Positions 10,540 to 22,341 of a stretch of 64,000 bases of DNA are shown here, in pieces. The position numbers were made by a program, and so were the translations under genes. Numbering within the stretch: position 1 is the stretch's first letter; each line of letters opens with the position of its first letter. Below the pieces are notes generated by a model. It saw only the letters and a program-made list of their open reading frames with translations, was not told the origin of the DNA and made no database searches. Origin of the DNA: Dichetophora obliterata (Eukaryota > Arthropoda > Insecta > Diptera > Sciomyzidae). The stretch lies in contig OY986438.1 in NCBI GenBank assembly GCA_963920525.1, positions 48,888,288 through 48,952,287 of the forward strand, read 5' to 3'.

Positions 10540-11475
10540 TTGGCCCTCAACGACATTAAATCCGGCATGTCAATTCACGAAGCTTCAAGGAAATATAAAA
10601 TTCCGTGCCCAACACTCCAAAACCGGATTCATAACCATTCCAATAAGGATCTGACTGGTCCTTTGCCGGTTTTAACATGCGTCGAAGAGATAAAAATAGT
10701 GAAATGGATATTTGATAATCATGAAATAGGTTTTCCAAGAAGAAAACATGAAGTTCAAAGAATTGTTCAAGAATTTCTAGATGCATGCCCGCGTGAAAAT
10801 ATGTTTAAAAATAATTTTCCTGTCGACAAATGGTATAGCGGATTTCTTAAGCGACATCCAGAAATATCTGTTCGAGTTCCTGAAGCAGTAACAAATACCA
10901 GTGCAGCTCTTTCGGAAAAATATTTAAGAGGCTGGTTCCATCAAATTCAAACATACTTCGATGAAAAGTCCTATACCAATGACCACCTTAAGAATCCATC
11001 ACGAATTTTCAATGGTGATGAATCAGGCTTTTTATTATGCCCAAAAGGAGGACCAGTTTTAGCTCCTAAAGGTGCAAGTAACGTTTATGAAACAGATAAA
11101 GGAGCAGCTAAAGAGAGCATCACAGTCATTTTTTCATTTGCAAATGCAAATGAATTTCATTTGCAATTTTCATTTTCAATGCAAAACATTAAGAATGAAA
11201 AAAATTTTCGAAGCAAAAAGATACAAAAATTTAAAAAAAAAAACACCAAAATAATTAAACCAAAACGAAAAGTAGTTCCTCAAGAAAATCAAAATGTTAA
11301 AAATCATGTGCGTAATTTATTTAGTAATCCAGAGTGCCCTACAATATCCCAAAATAATAAATCACCTGATTTTAAACCAGAAGACTGCTGTTTCGATTGC
11401 TTACAAATCATTAAAAAAATTGACGATACGCCGACAGTTAAGTGTTTCATGTGTGATAGAGTTTATCATTTTTAA
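10540..11475 (+). pseudogene. psq/pogo-type transposase, truncated, PHD-like tail
   Basis: The 311-codon open frame opens with a pipsqueak-type helix-turn-helix (SIHEASRKYKIPCPTLQNRI, residues 11-30). A CENP-B-like second DNA-binding region follows (about 45-115). The start of the DDE fold is FNGDESGFLLCPKG (about 157-170, first catalytic Asp at 160), followed by VYETDKGAAKESITVIFSFA. After residue about 205 the DDE core stops. The frame then runs through a lysine-rich stretch to a C-x2-C, C-x2-C, H pattern (Cys284, 287, 302, 305, His310), the first half of a PHD-type zinc finger. The second and third catalytic residues are missing, so this is an internal-deletion product. The frame opens on TTG; its first in-frame ATG is at 10567, inside the psq motif. 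A stop lies upstream at 10498, and the polypyrimidine tract and AG just before suggest a lost 5' exon. Confidence 0.8.
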
Positions 11476-11778
11476 TGAGCGTCGAAATTAAAATATTCAG
11501 ATATGGATTCAAGTGCCGAAGATGTTAAAAACCTAATAATAATATAATTTATGCTAATTTTACGTACAAAATGAATTTGTGATTTGTGTTTTATATCTGA
11601 TATTATTTTTTTAAGTTATATTTTATGTTATATTTTATACACGGATTAACGTAAAAAATGAATTTGTGATTTATGATTTATGTATAATATTATTTTTTAT
11701 TTATGTTTTGTTAACGTTTTGAATATTAATTACTCATAAAATATTTAAAATAATAAAGTTCTTAATGTAAAAACCAGA

Positions 11779-12028
11779 TGGCTCATAACTGGGCAAAAGG
11801 TGGCTCAAGACTAGAACTCGGGGGCTCATAACTGGGAATCGGTTCATTTTTTAATTAATCATTATTTTAAAAATATTAGTCTAATTGGCATTCAAACAAA
11901 TTAAACCAATTTATTATTCTTGAATAAACGCGTATTTTAATACTAAAAAACTGCCAAACACTTTAAAAATAACTAAGTTATCATTCTTCTAAGTAAAAAA
12001 TTCTCTAAAGGGGGCTCAGGACTGGGTG
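11779..12028. repeat. Right subterminal GGCTCA..ACTGGG motif cluster
   Basis: Four same-strand copies: GGCTCATAACTGGGC near 11780, GGCTCAAGACTAGAA near 11802, GGCTCATAACTGGGA near 11824 and GGCTCAGGACTGGGT near 12013. Together with the left cluster they give at least ten copies in one 2.3-kb element. Confidence 0.75.
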
Positions 12029-12040
12029 TTTTACCCTATA

Positions 12041-12536
12041 AAGCATTGAGAAATAAAACGTTTTTTGCTGGAAAAATACCTAACATTCAAAAAGTCTCTG
12101 ACATCAAATTTGCCCTCGTGTTCCCCTCCAAACGCACAGCTTCAAAGCGACGCTATAATAGCGAGCAACACTTTGAGGCAAATTTAAAGCAACAATAGCT
12201 TGCAAGAAATTGATAAAATTTTTCAATACGATATCAATTTTATGACAATTCAAAACAATTGATCTTAGATACATGCCACCGCTGACTTTTTTGTTGAAAT
12301 TGGGATGATCTTTTATATGTCCTGATATTTCAGATGGGATTTCAACGTGGGTTTTTTATTTGCTTGCATACGCACTTAACCAGTGTGCAGCGGCCTCCAT
12401 AAAGAAATATCAGAACTAGCCTATTGTAATTTTTTGTTGGCAAAAACATATTGATCTGGTTTTGGCGTAGAGATACATTTTATTTATTGATTTTTTGGAG
12501 TCATTGACGAATGTGTTTATATTTTTTACTCTTTAG
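12041..12536 (+). other. Intron sequence upstream of a kinase exon
   Basis: No repeat or gene is recognised. The stretch ends in a pyrimidine-rich tract and the acceptor CTCTTTAG at 12529-12536, so it is read as the 3' end of an intron. Confidence 0.6.
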
Positions 12537-13429
12537 ATGGCTGAAATATCGCATAGCGTTGTGTCACCAACCTCCTTTCGCGTCGAGTATAAACGTAACG
12601 GCAACGGACCCGTAATGTTCCAAAGACACGTTAAATTTCAGGTGAGTTTTTAAGCATATGCAAATCAAACTAATTTTGCTAACCATATTTAATCAATGTC
12701 CTAATGTAAAGGTCGACATAAGTGCCATTTGCAAACAAGGTGAAATCGCGGACATGCTTTTTGCGTTGACATTCACGCTACTATCCGGTAATTGACATGA
12801 AGACTTGACCTCATCCATAATTTAAAAATTTTTTTTTTTCATTATTTGATTTATTTAGGAAACATTCGGCGTTTTCGACGCATTTGCGAACACATACAAT
12901 CGCAAGTCTGTTCGAAACGTTTTCCTGGACCAAGCAGCCCGCCAAATATTTCGACTGTAACGCAAGCAGTATCGGAGAGTTCATCGTGTGGTTCGGTATC
13001 GAGCGAGAGGCTTACGTTTAAGCGTCAGGTTTGCCTAATTGTCATTATTCAATGTTTTGCTATAAAATTGAAACACGATTTGAATAACACGATATTGTTT
13101 TACAGATTGAAAATGATATTGAAAACGATTCGATTTTTACGTTTAAATCGGGAAATGGACGGAGAGCATCGACTACAAACAATAATAATGCAAATCCAAT
13201 AGATATTCCAGGAAGTCCAATAGCTGTGAGATCGAGGTAAGTTTTTGGACACAATTTTGTGGTTAACAAATAACTTTGTTAAGAATTAACATCTTTCCTA
13301 TCAAACCAATAAACAGTAGTCTAATTTTGATTCTACATTTATAGTTCGGAAACAGCTGAACACGATCGCAGCCGTGAGCATCAGAGTGAACGTCAGGCGA
13401 CAACAATGTCCGGGAGTGCCATCGCATGA
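12537..13429 (+). CDS. sff: SAD/BRSK-family serine/threonine kinase, last five exons
   Basis: Five exons join in frame: 12537-12641, 12712-12787, 12859-13028, 13106-13236 and 13345-13429 (TGA stop 13427-13429), giving 188 residues. Every intron is GT-AG (70, 71, 77 and 108 nt) and the phases agree. The peptide contains [20 protein letters not shown] and KFQVDIS, then [20 protein letters not shown] and EHIQSQV. This matches the C-terminal KA1-like region of SAD/BRSK kinases. Family members act in neuronal polarity and presynaptic development; Drosophila sff regulates neural glycosylation and synaptic function. The tail after about residue 80 is low-complexity (Ser-, Asn- and Arg-rich) and ends SGSAIA. 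The kinase and UBA-like domains would be encoded to the left, outside the window or beyond the TE-filled intron. The symbol rests on recognition of the KA1 region, not on an alignment. Confidence 0.85.
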
Positions 13430-15186
13430 GAATTATTTCTCTGATTTAGTTACTTTTTACTATTGTTTTTTTGGACAAAACTACGCACTCCTCTCTTCGA
13501 AGTAATCGAACAAAAGCAGTTATCTTACATAAAAAGAAAATACAAAAAAATTATCCTTGATAATTAAACGATTTCTTTGAACAATTTAAGAACTTAAGAA
13601 AAAAACAAGTATTTAAACCGAAGCAATAAATGGAATCCTTAATTCATTAAACTAAAGACCCAATCATCAATTGCTGCAGGACAAAAAAAAAAAACCAAAA
13701 AAAATGAAAGAATAAATATTATAAAAAACACACAAAAAATAATGTTTGAAGAAATGCGTAACGAAATAAAAATACCAATAAAAATATAATAAAATAAATA
13801 ATTAATCAAAACTAATTAATGATTAATAATTTTATTATAAATCCAAGTAAATCGAATAAATTTGTATGCAGCTGCTTAAATTAAACTCCGCTTCCAAATA
13901 TTGCTTCATAACTTGATTTAATTTAAAATTTTGTTGATTTTGATAAATACTATAACTTTTGTTGAAATTGTCACTGTTTTATAAATAATTTGTAATGTGT
14001 TGTGGTAACATGCGCTCTAAATCATTAGTTTTCATTAGGAAACAGGAATAAAACAAACGACTTTTACTCATTTCTCATTCAGAAAACAAAATATACTTTA
14101 AACCAACTTTGAATCTTCAAGATATAAATTAAGATGCTTTTTTTTACTTTGTATTTATTTATTAATACCGAATATAATAAGTACAGTTAGAACTGAGTTC
14201 TTTTGAAGTACAACATAAATATATTCAATATATTTATTTTTATATAATAAAAACTTAAATGGCAATGATAGATCAATGCACGAATTTTCTTCAGCGTCTG
14301 TAGATAGTTTCAAAAAATATGTAATATTGTGAAATTTTTCACTATTCTGCCTTTGTTATAATACACTAAAAAAAAAAACAATAAAACCATCATCGTCAAA
14401 CAATTGTAAAAAATCATTGGTGATTCACTAACGATAGGTTACTTCACATTTTAAATTGATAAAAAAAGTAATATCTTTTCGAAATGAGATCTTAAAAGAG
14501 GATTTGCTATTTGTGAGAAGAAAGAAATTAATAGACAAAGCTATAAAAATCGACCAAAATATTGCCGAATTTCTCATTGACCAGTCTGATCTGGAAATGT
14601 TCTTGCAGCTTTATGGTACCTACCGCCTAATTTACTCTAATTTTTTCACAATCTAACCAAAGTAATCAATTTCACAAAAGCAATATCGATAGTTACGTAG
14701 ACTAAACCCTAAATGACTTCTATATAAGAGCCATTTCAGCACTGCAAATTGTTGATCTAGTGTATCTGTCCATTCATAAAGCAATTATACCACCCATCTA
14801 AATAAACTAACGCTCTATATGCAGATTTTTTTATAAAACAAGTCCCTAAACGTAATTACTACAAAATAAAAATCTCATACATCATATACATATTTATAAA
14901 ATATATTAAATTTCACAGAAAAGTGCAAAATCTTGCTTACGTGGCTTAGTTGTTACGATTTCTGCCTTATAATCGACAGGCAGAATTATTTAAGTCAGTC
15001 CAAATCAACTGTCCCAAAGAAAAGAAACGACCATTGACCATTTTTAAAAAAGTTAATGTTATTTTTTGCTAAATTTTGTTAAAAGTATTGGCATCTCATA
15101 AAAGCTGTGTTCAAAATGGAAAAATTTCTATTATAGAAAGCAGTCAGTTGTTTACTCAAATTTTTGTTCTTAAGTTAAACTATTAG
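13430..15186. other. Kinase 3' UTR and intergenic DNA
   Basis: AT-rich with many AATAAA-like hexamers up to about 13860. A 66-codon plus-strand open frame at 14456-14656 has no recognised motif and probably no function. No RNA gene is seen. Confidence 0.5.
13625..13630 (+). terminator. Likely poly(A) signal of the kinase gene
   Basis: This is the first canonical AATAAA after the stop codon, 196 bp downstream. More copies follow near 13710 and 13775-13800, so alternative ends are possible. Confidence 0.45.
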
Positions 15187-16550
15187 ATAAGGTTAGGTTA
15201 GTGTGGCTGTCTCAAACGAGGCACACTTAGGCCAATGAGGACCATTGTGATACCAAGGGTTAATTTTTCCTATCTCTATTTAAACCTGATCTCTATTAAA
15301 TTGAGCTGTTTACTAAGCCTAGGATTCGGTAAACCGTAGATTCTGAGAGCTCGTGAAGGTCACTGAAGAGCCGGTTGCCTGAGTGGAGGAAACGTTTTTG
15401 AACCAACGCTGTGCAAATGCAGAGGAAATGTACTGTAGATTCTTCCTCCTCCTCATCTCTACAGCTTCTGCAGAAGTCGTTGTGGGGTATGTTCAATCTT
15501 TGAGCGTAGTGCCCTGTAAGGATCCCTACTATGGTGCTAATGTTGTCTCTACTGAGAGAAATTAGTTCTTTTGAACGCTTAATGTTGAGTTTGGGCCAGA
15601 TTTGCCGCGTTATATTGCCTTATCTTGAGATAGTTGTCTGGTAGTACCTGTAAGAGTGAGTTCATCTGCTTTGCAGTTACCTAGAAAATCCTTATGTCCA
15701 GGAATCCAGCACAGAAGGATATTGAGCTGCTCTGCCATCTCGTTTAGAGATTATTTCAACAGTTCCTAGGGCTTTCAAAGCGGCTTGACTGTCAGTAAGC
15801 AAATATTCATGGAAGATATCTCATTTGCCTGAATCTAAGTTAACTCTTCATGTATAGTAGCGATTTCAGCTTGATATACACTGCAATGGTCAGGGAGCCT
15901 AAAGGCTAAATTAATGCTTATTGCTTCTGAGTAGACTCCTCCACCTACTTTGCCATCTAGTTTTGATCCATCAGTAAAGATCTCAATGACATTGTGAGGT
16001 AAACGGTTTCGTAGTTCCCACTCTTCTCGAGAGGGAATGGATACATCAAACTTCCTTTTAAAGGATAGTTTTTGTGTGATGTAGTCAATGGACCTAGGTA
16101 TGGGAGGGAGACATTTTTTAATGCAAGAATATCCTAGTGTACCTTCTTTCCACTGGAAGGTGGCTTTTAGGCGAATGGCTGTATTAGCGGCCATCAGTTT
16201 AGCTAGGATGTCAAGTGGTGTAAGATGGAGCATTATGTCTAATGCATCTGTCGGAGTGGTTCTTAGGGCTCCACTGATGCACAGTTCCGCTGATCTTTGA
16301 ACTTTACGGAGAAGGTTTAGGTGAGTCTGTTTTTCTAGTGTATGTCACTAAACAATACCACCATATATCAAGATTGGCCTTACAATTGCTCTATATAGCC
16401 AGTGAGTAAAACTTGGTTATAAACCCCATTTGCTAACTACTATCTTTTTGCTTGAGTACATGGCAATATTCGCTTTTTTGGCTTTTTCGAGCAGATTGGG
16501 TTTCAAAATTTAGTTTCCTATCCAGTATTAAACTATAATTTATTATAATA
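15187..16550 (-). pseudogene. 5'-truncated RNase H-type non-LTR retrotransposon
   Basis: Reading the minus strand from right to left, SLILDRKLNFET (about 16520) and AMYSSKKI (about 16450) are reverse-transcriptase thumb blocks. THWLYRAIVRPILIYGGIV and ALRTTPTDALDIMLHLTPLD follow. An RNase H start, IEIFTDGSKLDGKVGGGVYS and YQAEIATI, lies at about 15855-16000. The terminal NDFCRSCRDEEEEESTVHFL knuckle is at 15430-15490. Several stops and frame changes intervene. The 3' end at 15187 reads, on the element strand, CTAACCTAACC. It belongs to the same family as the fragment at 6907-7475. Confidence 0.85.
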
Positions 16551-18189
16551 TTAATATATGAATGTTTTTCTTTCCAACTTATTGAAATTTTACTATACAC
16601 CCTTTCAATAATCAAACTTTTGAGAATTTTTCGAACTTCTGGTTAAATATCATGGGTAGAACAGAAAAGTACATCATTGTTAAATTCTTCGGTAAAAATT
16701 CTGAGTTTGCTATTTGCTTCATTTGGAAATTACAGCCCTTCAAAACTTCGAGTAATTTCTATTTATAATATATGTATTTTTTGTAATATATCCTTGAGAG
16801 TTAGTTTCGAATACAATCTTAAATATTCGAACTTGGATGTTATTTAACTTTAATATAGAATTATTTTATATACTGCCTTTGGTACAACTAGAAATTTTGC
16901 AACATTTATGTCTTTTAGGAATTGCTTTCAAGAAAAACATGAATATTATTGCAAGAATATCGGATTATCAGCAATGTAGTTGAAGTGCTTATTGCACTAA
17001 CATGAAGAGCCACATGATACAAAATCAGTTTTTTTTAGGATCGATGCATAACTTAATAAATTACCAACAGCCACTAAAAAGATTTCAGCTATTCTATTTT
17101 TAATATTCTGCTCATTAACAAAATTTTCCTTGTACAGTTCTATTCAATTTTCTTCATACAATGTTATTCATTTTATTAATTATTCATTAGTATTTATTTT
17201 TTTATGTATGTGAATCAAAAAATATTAAAATGAAATGCTTGATGGTTGCAATTAATATTTGTTGTGGGTGTATTGAAATAGTTTCACTTTAATAAAAACA
17301 ACCTTCACATTTTTATGAATTTTTATAGAAAATTTAATAGAAAGCCCTATTGAACACTAAGTAATGCATTATGTTAAAAATGTTATTACATACCTAACAA
17401 AAGGAATAATGATGTCATGAAAATTTATCAATTTTTTCAAATAACATTAAACTATGATCATTTCATAAAAACCTTTTACTTGCAATCTTAAAACGCTCAC
17501 AGTAAGCCGTGGAAATGCGTTCGGCTAAAAATTTCGAAGACAAAGTTCGAAAATCAATTTGTGCTAAATTTCGATGATTAATTAATTTGTGAATACAAAT
17601 ATCAAATAACAAAAGCGGTTTATTTAATCACTGTTAACCATAAAAAACTAATAGGTTGAAAAAAGTTAAATTAAAAAAAGAAATCTTCAATCTTTTGGCT
17701 TAAAAACTGACCACTTAGCCATCTCGGTTATTACAGTGACTTCTTGAAGTCAAATAAAGTGCATACTGCATTTCATGATTTCAATGAAGTAAGCTCCATG
17801 GAATATTTATACTGCTTGTTATAAACACTAATTTAATTTTTATAACAAATATTTTGATTTTTGAGTGTAAGCGTTTATTTTTCCTTAAATGGTTAGACTC
17901 GACTTTGGACTGGTAACTCAAATTCAATTATCAGTGTAGAAATGGCAGAACGTCACAGCTTGATAGCGTATATCATAAACCAATAATTTCATTTATAAAA
18001 TTGCATGATACAAATTTAAATAACTACTTAAAGGACTGGAATGTCAGCAGTTTCCTAATGGAGCAAAACTTCAGCAGTTTATTTTCTTATTGTGCAAGCG
18101 AACAATAAAAAACTTGAAAACAAAAATTAACTGCTGACCCAAAGCTTTCCAAGAGAGGCCTTTGAAAGCAATTCAAAGTAAGCTACATT
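16551..18189. other. Intergenic, nothing recognised
   Basis: AT-rich sequence without supportable genes, RNA genes or element ends. Confidence 0.5.
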
Positions 18190-18312
18190 GGAGTGCTTTT
18201 TTCCTATGACACAAAATATTAAAATTACAATGGTTTGTTATACGTCGGGTCAGCACTTTCATCCTTTCAGCTGACTTGTAAGCACTCAAAAAGCCTTTCG
18301 GAGTGCTTTTTT
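18190..18312. repeat. 123-bp hairpin repeat, copy 1
   Basis: The unit begins and ends with GGAGTGCTTTTTT and is repeated at 18558-18680 with about five substitutions. It contains two potential stem-loops: GTCAGC..GCTGAC (about 18249-18275) and AAGCACTC..GAGTGCTT (about 18281-18309). Confidence 0.85.
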
Positions 18313-18557
18313 CCCGCTGGGTATGAATAAATAAAATTAAAATAACTATACATGCAAAATATCTAAAATAATAATTTTCTACTACTAAATATACTAGTTT
18401 TATCCGATCTGCATTGCTTGGCCTCTCAATAAATAAAATATGTGCATTTATTGTGAAAAATTTGATAAAAAATGTTATATTTTTGCTGTAATGCAAGTGG
18501 ATGTACAATATTTAAGATTTTTTCATTTAGTGCAAAAATTCAAAAATCTGAAAGCAT

Positions 18558-18680
18558 GGAGTGCTTTTTTCCTATGACACAAAATGTTAAAATTACAATA
18601 TTTTGTTATACGTCGGGTCAGCACTTTCATGCTTTCTGCTGACTTGTAAGCACTCAAAAAGCCTTTCGGAGTGCTTTTTT
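18558..18680. repeat. 123-bp hairpin repeat, copy 2
   Basis: Direct repeat of 18190-18312, 368 bp downstream in the same orientation. Both stem-loop pairs are retained. The 245 bp between the copies shows no internal similarity. Confidence 0.85.
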
Positions 18681-19037
18681 GAATGGACTTCTTGAATTTA
18701 AGTTAGGATTGCAAAAAAGCTAGGCTCAACAATGACCATTTAACTGCACACCCCACTGCAACGCGAAGTGGATGCAATCCATCCCATGGAGTATCTGTTG
18801 TTAAAATCACTCAGTATTCGACAATTTTGATTGTTATTATTGTCGTTTAGATCAAAAATGATCTTCAGATATAAAATTGCAGTTCAATATGTTTTCTTCC
18901 TGTTCCGCCATTCCTTCTCCACCAATCTTCGCGCAAAATTCCAAGCGAATCGGCAAGTTTGTTGCATTCAGTTTGCTTGTTAGTTTAATTTTATATTGGA
19001 ATAAGATTAAATCTGTATGCATAATTGTCTGCAATGG

Positions 19038-19290
19038 CTATCTGCTGCAACCCCTTTGAGCAGAGAGACTCCTTGTTGAAACTATAGGATTGGCTTGTAT
19101 GGCAGCAGCTATAACTCTTTGCGTCCGAACTGAGGGAACTCGATAATTAAAATAAGGCCTTCTTGTGGTTGTCTCACTCTCGACAAAATTATTCACGATC
19201 CTCATTATAGCACATCTTATAGAAGAAGTGCCTCCAAACGTGCGCCTATATTCTCTTTGGACGGAAACTACGGACGGCAACGTATGAAAG
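19038..19290 (-). pseudogene. Tc1/mariner-superfamily transposase N-terminal fragment
   Basis: Minus-strand frame with VQREYRRTFGGTSSIRCAIM followed by RIVNNFVES, then VPSVRTQRVIAAAIQANPIV and STRSLSAQRGCS. This is the paired helix-turn-helix region of a widespread insect IS630/Tc1/mariner group whose C-terminal signature is LDYFLWGYVK. No catalytic part is attached. Other members are at 21255-22010, 27500-27640 and 42489-43785. Confidence 0.7.
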
Positions 19291-19330
19291 TGGCACCCAT
19301 TCCAAATTCATGTCTTATTGTCCCCATCCT

Positions 19331-21254
19331 CCATTTTCGTTAAATTAAAAGATTAATCTATAAAATGAAAAATTTAACAGACTAACTACTCAAAAAATAA
19401 TTTATCTATTTTTAGTAATTATCTTTTTTTTTGGTAGCATCTTTCATCAGCCTACCAGTAGACAAAACTAAAAACTCATCGTACCTGAGAACAGAATTAT
19501 ATAAATTTTATATGTGCTAATGTATAAACGATTTAAAAGTCCATTTTTAGTGGCTTGCTGGAAAAAGGTGGTAACTAACAAAAAAATTAATTTCGAAGAC
19601 AATGGTAATTAAAGTTGTAATATCTACACCGAGAAAAAACTAGTAAATTCAACTTAATTAGAATTCAATTGTAACTTTATTCTAAGTAGTTTTCATATTT
19701 GCTTTGTGCTCAAGAACACCAATTCTTTAATATTGCAGCGTTTCAGTTGTCAATATATCCAAGAATTGCTGCTTTTATTATAAGAACCAAAGCTGTCAGA
19801 AAAACAACAGTAGTAGTAAAAAATAAATAAGAAGAAAAATCGTAAATTTCCAAAGAACTGAATAAGAGAAGTTTTGATTCAACAATGCAATTATTTAAAG
19901 TGCTCAAACATAAAAGGCTAGAGCTGGCTCAAAAATACACGAAAAGCCCTGACAAATACTTAATTTGACCGAAATGACTTCAGCGAGCTCGCCTTTAAGT
20001 TATTGAAATAAATTCGCTTATTTGTGTATCAATTTTTTTTTTTTTGGGTTTGTTTAGTTGCATTTGTAATAACAGGAATGAATCGCGAAAATAAGTTAAT
20101 ATTAATTTAATTTATATACGTTTAAAAAAAACAGCTGATTCCTTGCGGAACATTCGATTTGAATCGCTTTGGGTTCAGCCAGATCAAGTTAAAAAAACTT
20201 GACTAAAAGACTGACTTGAGCAATTATGGTTTGTACGCACCATTTCTATGTATTCGTATAAAATTTGACATTAGCTGCAGCCAGCTCGAGCCTATTATGC
20301 TTGGGCCTTAAGTTTGGATTTGGTTGAGAATTTTCTTAATTCTGCTACACTTTTTCTGAGTTATCAGGTATTTTTAAAGCAGATGCAAAATGAGTTTAAA
20401 AGTAACTCGTGTTAAAAGAGTTGCATTTAGCAACAATTTCATTGTTAGTTTTAAGAGAAAAGTCTTAATATCAAGAGTGTCACTTTTCTTAGCAAAACTA
20501 ATGTACTTTAAAATACTCCAGCTTTCTTAAAAAGTTTTTCTTTTGAAGTTAATGTAGTAACAGGTCATTGAGAAATTTGTTTTGCTGGTAAAAATTCCAG
20601 AATTAGGCATTTATAAAATGTCATTTCTGTAACCTGTTCTCGATCAAAATAATAACAATTCAAAGATAGTAACTTCCGCATCCATTGTTTCTACATGCTC
20701 TAGATGACAAGGTCAAAATATTACGTATACCGTGTGCATTTTCTGCTATTTAAAATAGTTATACAATTTTTGAACGTATGTTTCAGCTAAAAACTTTTTG
20801 TCCCTCGATTTTTCAACTTTTTGAATTTGGCGCCTTTTAGTAAGCAAAACTTAGACACAAGTATCGATTAAGCGACCTCTCAGTGTGGCTTTTTACACTA
20901 TTTATATTCTAGTTTCAAAAATCCACCAGTGGTTTTGAGTGCTAAAAATGTTTTATATTTCTCTGATGCCTGCAATCTCCAAACGTTTAAATCATTTCTG
21001 TAACCACTCCAAAAACACAAAATGAACACCTATAAATTGATTTCATGACGTAATACCATGTGGCGTCGAACGATTTGAACTTACTTTGAGGCCAAAGAGT
21101 ATAAAGAAACCATAACTCTAGCTTTAAGTATTATTTTTACATTTATTCATTTTTTCAAATGGAAAAAAGGGCACTTTTGGCGGAGTAATTTTTAAAGTGT
21201 TGGTTTTTTGAAAATTTGAAAAAATACAGAAAATTCGCAATACTGAATAAAATA
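19331..21254. other. Intergenic, nothing firm
   Basis: A MITE-like end (ACACCGAGAAAAAACTAG at about 19627) and a poly-T run near 20032 are visible, but no partner end is recognised. No genes. Confidence 0.4.
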
Positions 21255-22010
21255 TTTATTTAAAGCTATACATCAATGTCTGCCGTTTTCTTTTTAAATA
21301 TAATTTCATGTAAATGTTGCCCGCGGCTACGCCTGAGGAGGTTTATCCGTAAGCTCCAATTTTGGCATACTTTTTCCAGCATTCCGGACGGTATTTCACC
21401 AATGGCAGCTGTAATGTTGTCTTCCAGGGCTGCAATTGTGGCTGACTTGTCTCTATAATCGAGACACTTCACGTAGCCTCACAAAAAATAGTCTAGTGGG
21501 GTCATATCGCACGATCTTGGGACTGCTCCAAAACGTGAGATTAATAACTCACCAAACTCGCCTCTCAATAGGTACAAGGTATCGTGTGCCGTGTGGCATG
21601 TGACACCATCTTGCCAACCAAGTCCAATTCTTCAATTTTTGGCAAAAAAAGTGGGTATCATCGCACGCTACCTTGCTCCAGAGATTGTAACGTTGCGATT
21701 TTCATTATTTTAAAGAAGTACGGTCCAATGATGCCGTCTGCTCACAAACCGCATCTGACAGTGCATTCTTCAGGGTGCATTGGCAGCTCTTGAACTGCCT
21801 ATGGCTGCTTTTCGGACCAAATTTGGCAATTCTGTTTGTTGACGTACCCATTGAAGATAATTTTGTGCAGAAACACATTTCTCACAGAGCACGAACTTCG
21901 ATAATAAAATTCAATGATTTGCAAGCGCTGTTCGTTTGTTAGTCCGTCTATTCATGGTGAAATGGCAAACCTTACTGAGCATTTTTGGCTTTTTCATATT
22001 TTACAAATCA
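21255..22010 (-). pseudogene. Tc1/mariner-superfamily transposase, internally deleted
   Basis: The minus strand begins near 21950 with a degenerate N-terminus (TNEQRLQIIEFYY-like). It jumps near 21860 to a GYVNKQN-like block that follows the first catalytic aspartate in this group. It ends at 21266-21472 with CLDYRDKSATIAALEDNI and EKVCQNWSLRI. That C-terminus matches the one at 42595-42804 (KVCENWCCRLRFVRASRSSH). The helix-turn-helix and first catalytic block are missing and frames shift repeatedly. Confidence 0.7.
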
Positions 22011-22341
22011 CGCGCGAGCTGTAGACAAATTTACACTGAAAAAAAAAAGAAATTGTTAATTTTTGAACAAAACTTAAAAGGAAGTTTTAGAGTTCTTCTT
22101 ATCTGTATATATGTACTAAAAATATATTATGGCTTATTTAGTAGAAATTTTGATTGTGAATAGAACTTGTGTGTCCTTAATCCAGTGTAGTATTACGCTA
22201 TATCACTTTGTTTTTTAAGCAGAAAGAAACCTTCGATCGACGTTTTTGTTTTCATATTTTCTGATGTATTTGGTTAGAAAAATTTCTCGCATTACTTCTT
22301 TTTCTAGCCATTCTAGGTAATTTCTATAACTTTGGTGCAAT

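Larger units (their letters stand above)
9699..12036 (+). mobile_element. pogo-like transposon with subterminal repeats
   Basis: Perfect inverted ends GGGTAAAACACCCAGTCCTG (left) and the reverse complement of 12017-12036 lie between TA dinucleotides (9697-9698 and 12037-12038). The termini therefore abut the TA of the Tc1 element ending at 9694. The interior encodes a psq/CENP-B-type DNA-binding and truncated DDE protein (10540-11475). Both ends carry many copies of a GGCTCAnnACTGGG motif. The copy lies about 500 bp upstream of an exon of the kinase gene. Confidence 0.88.

Noticed and set aside
14456..14656. 66-codon plus-strand frame downstream of the kinase gene
   Set aside because: No recognised motif, AT-driven composition and no splice or promoter context.
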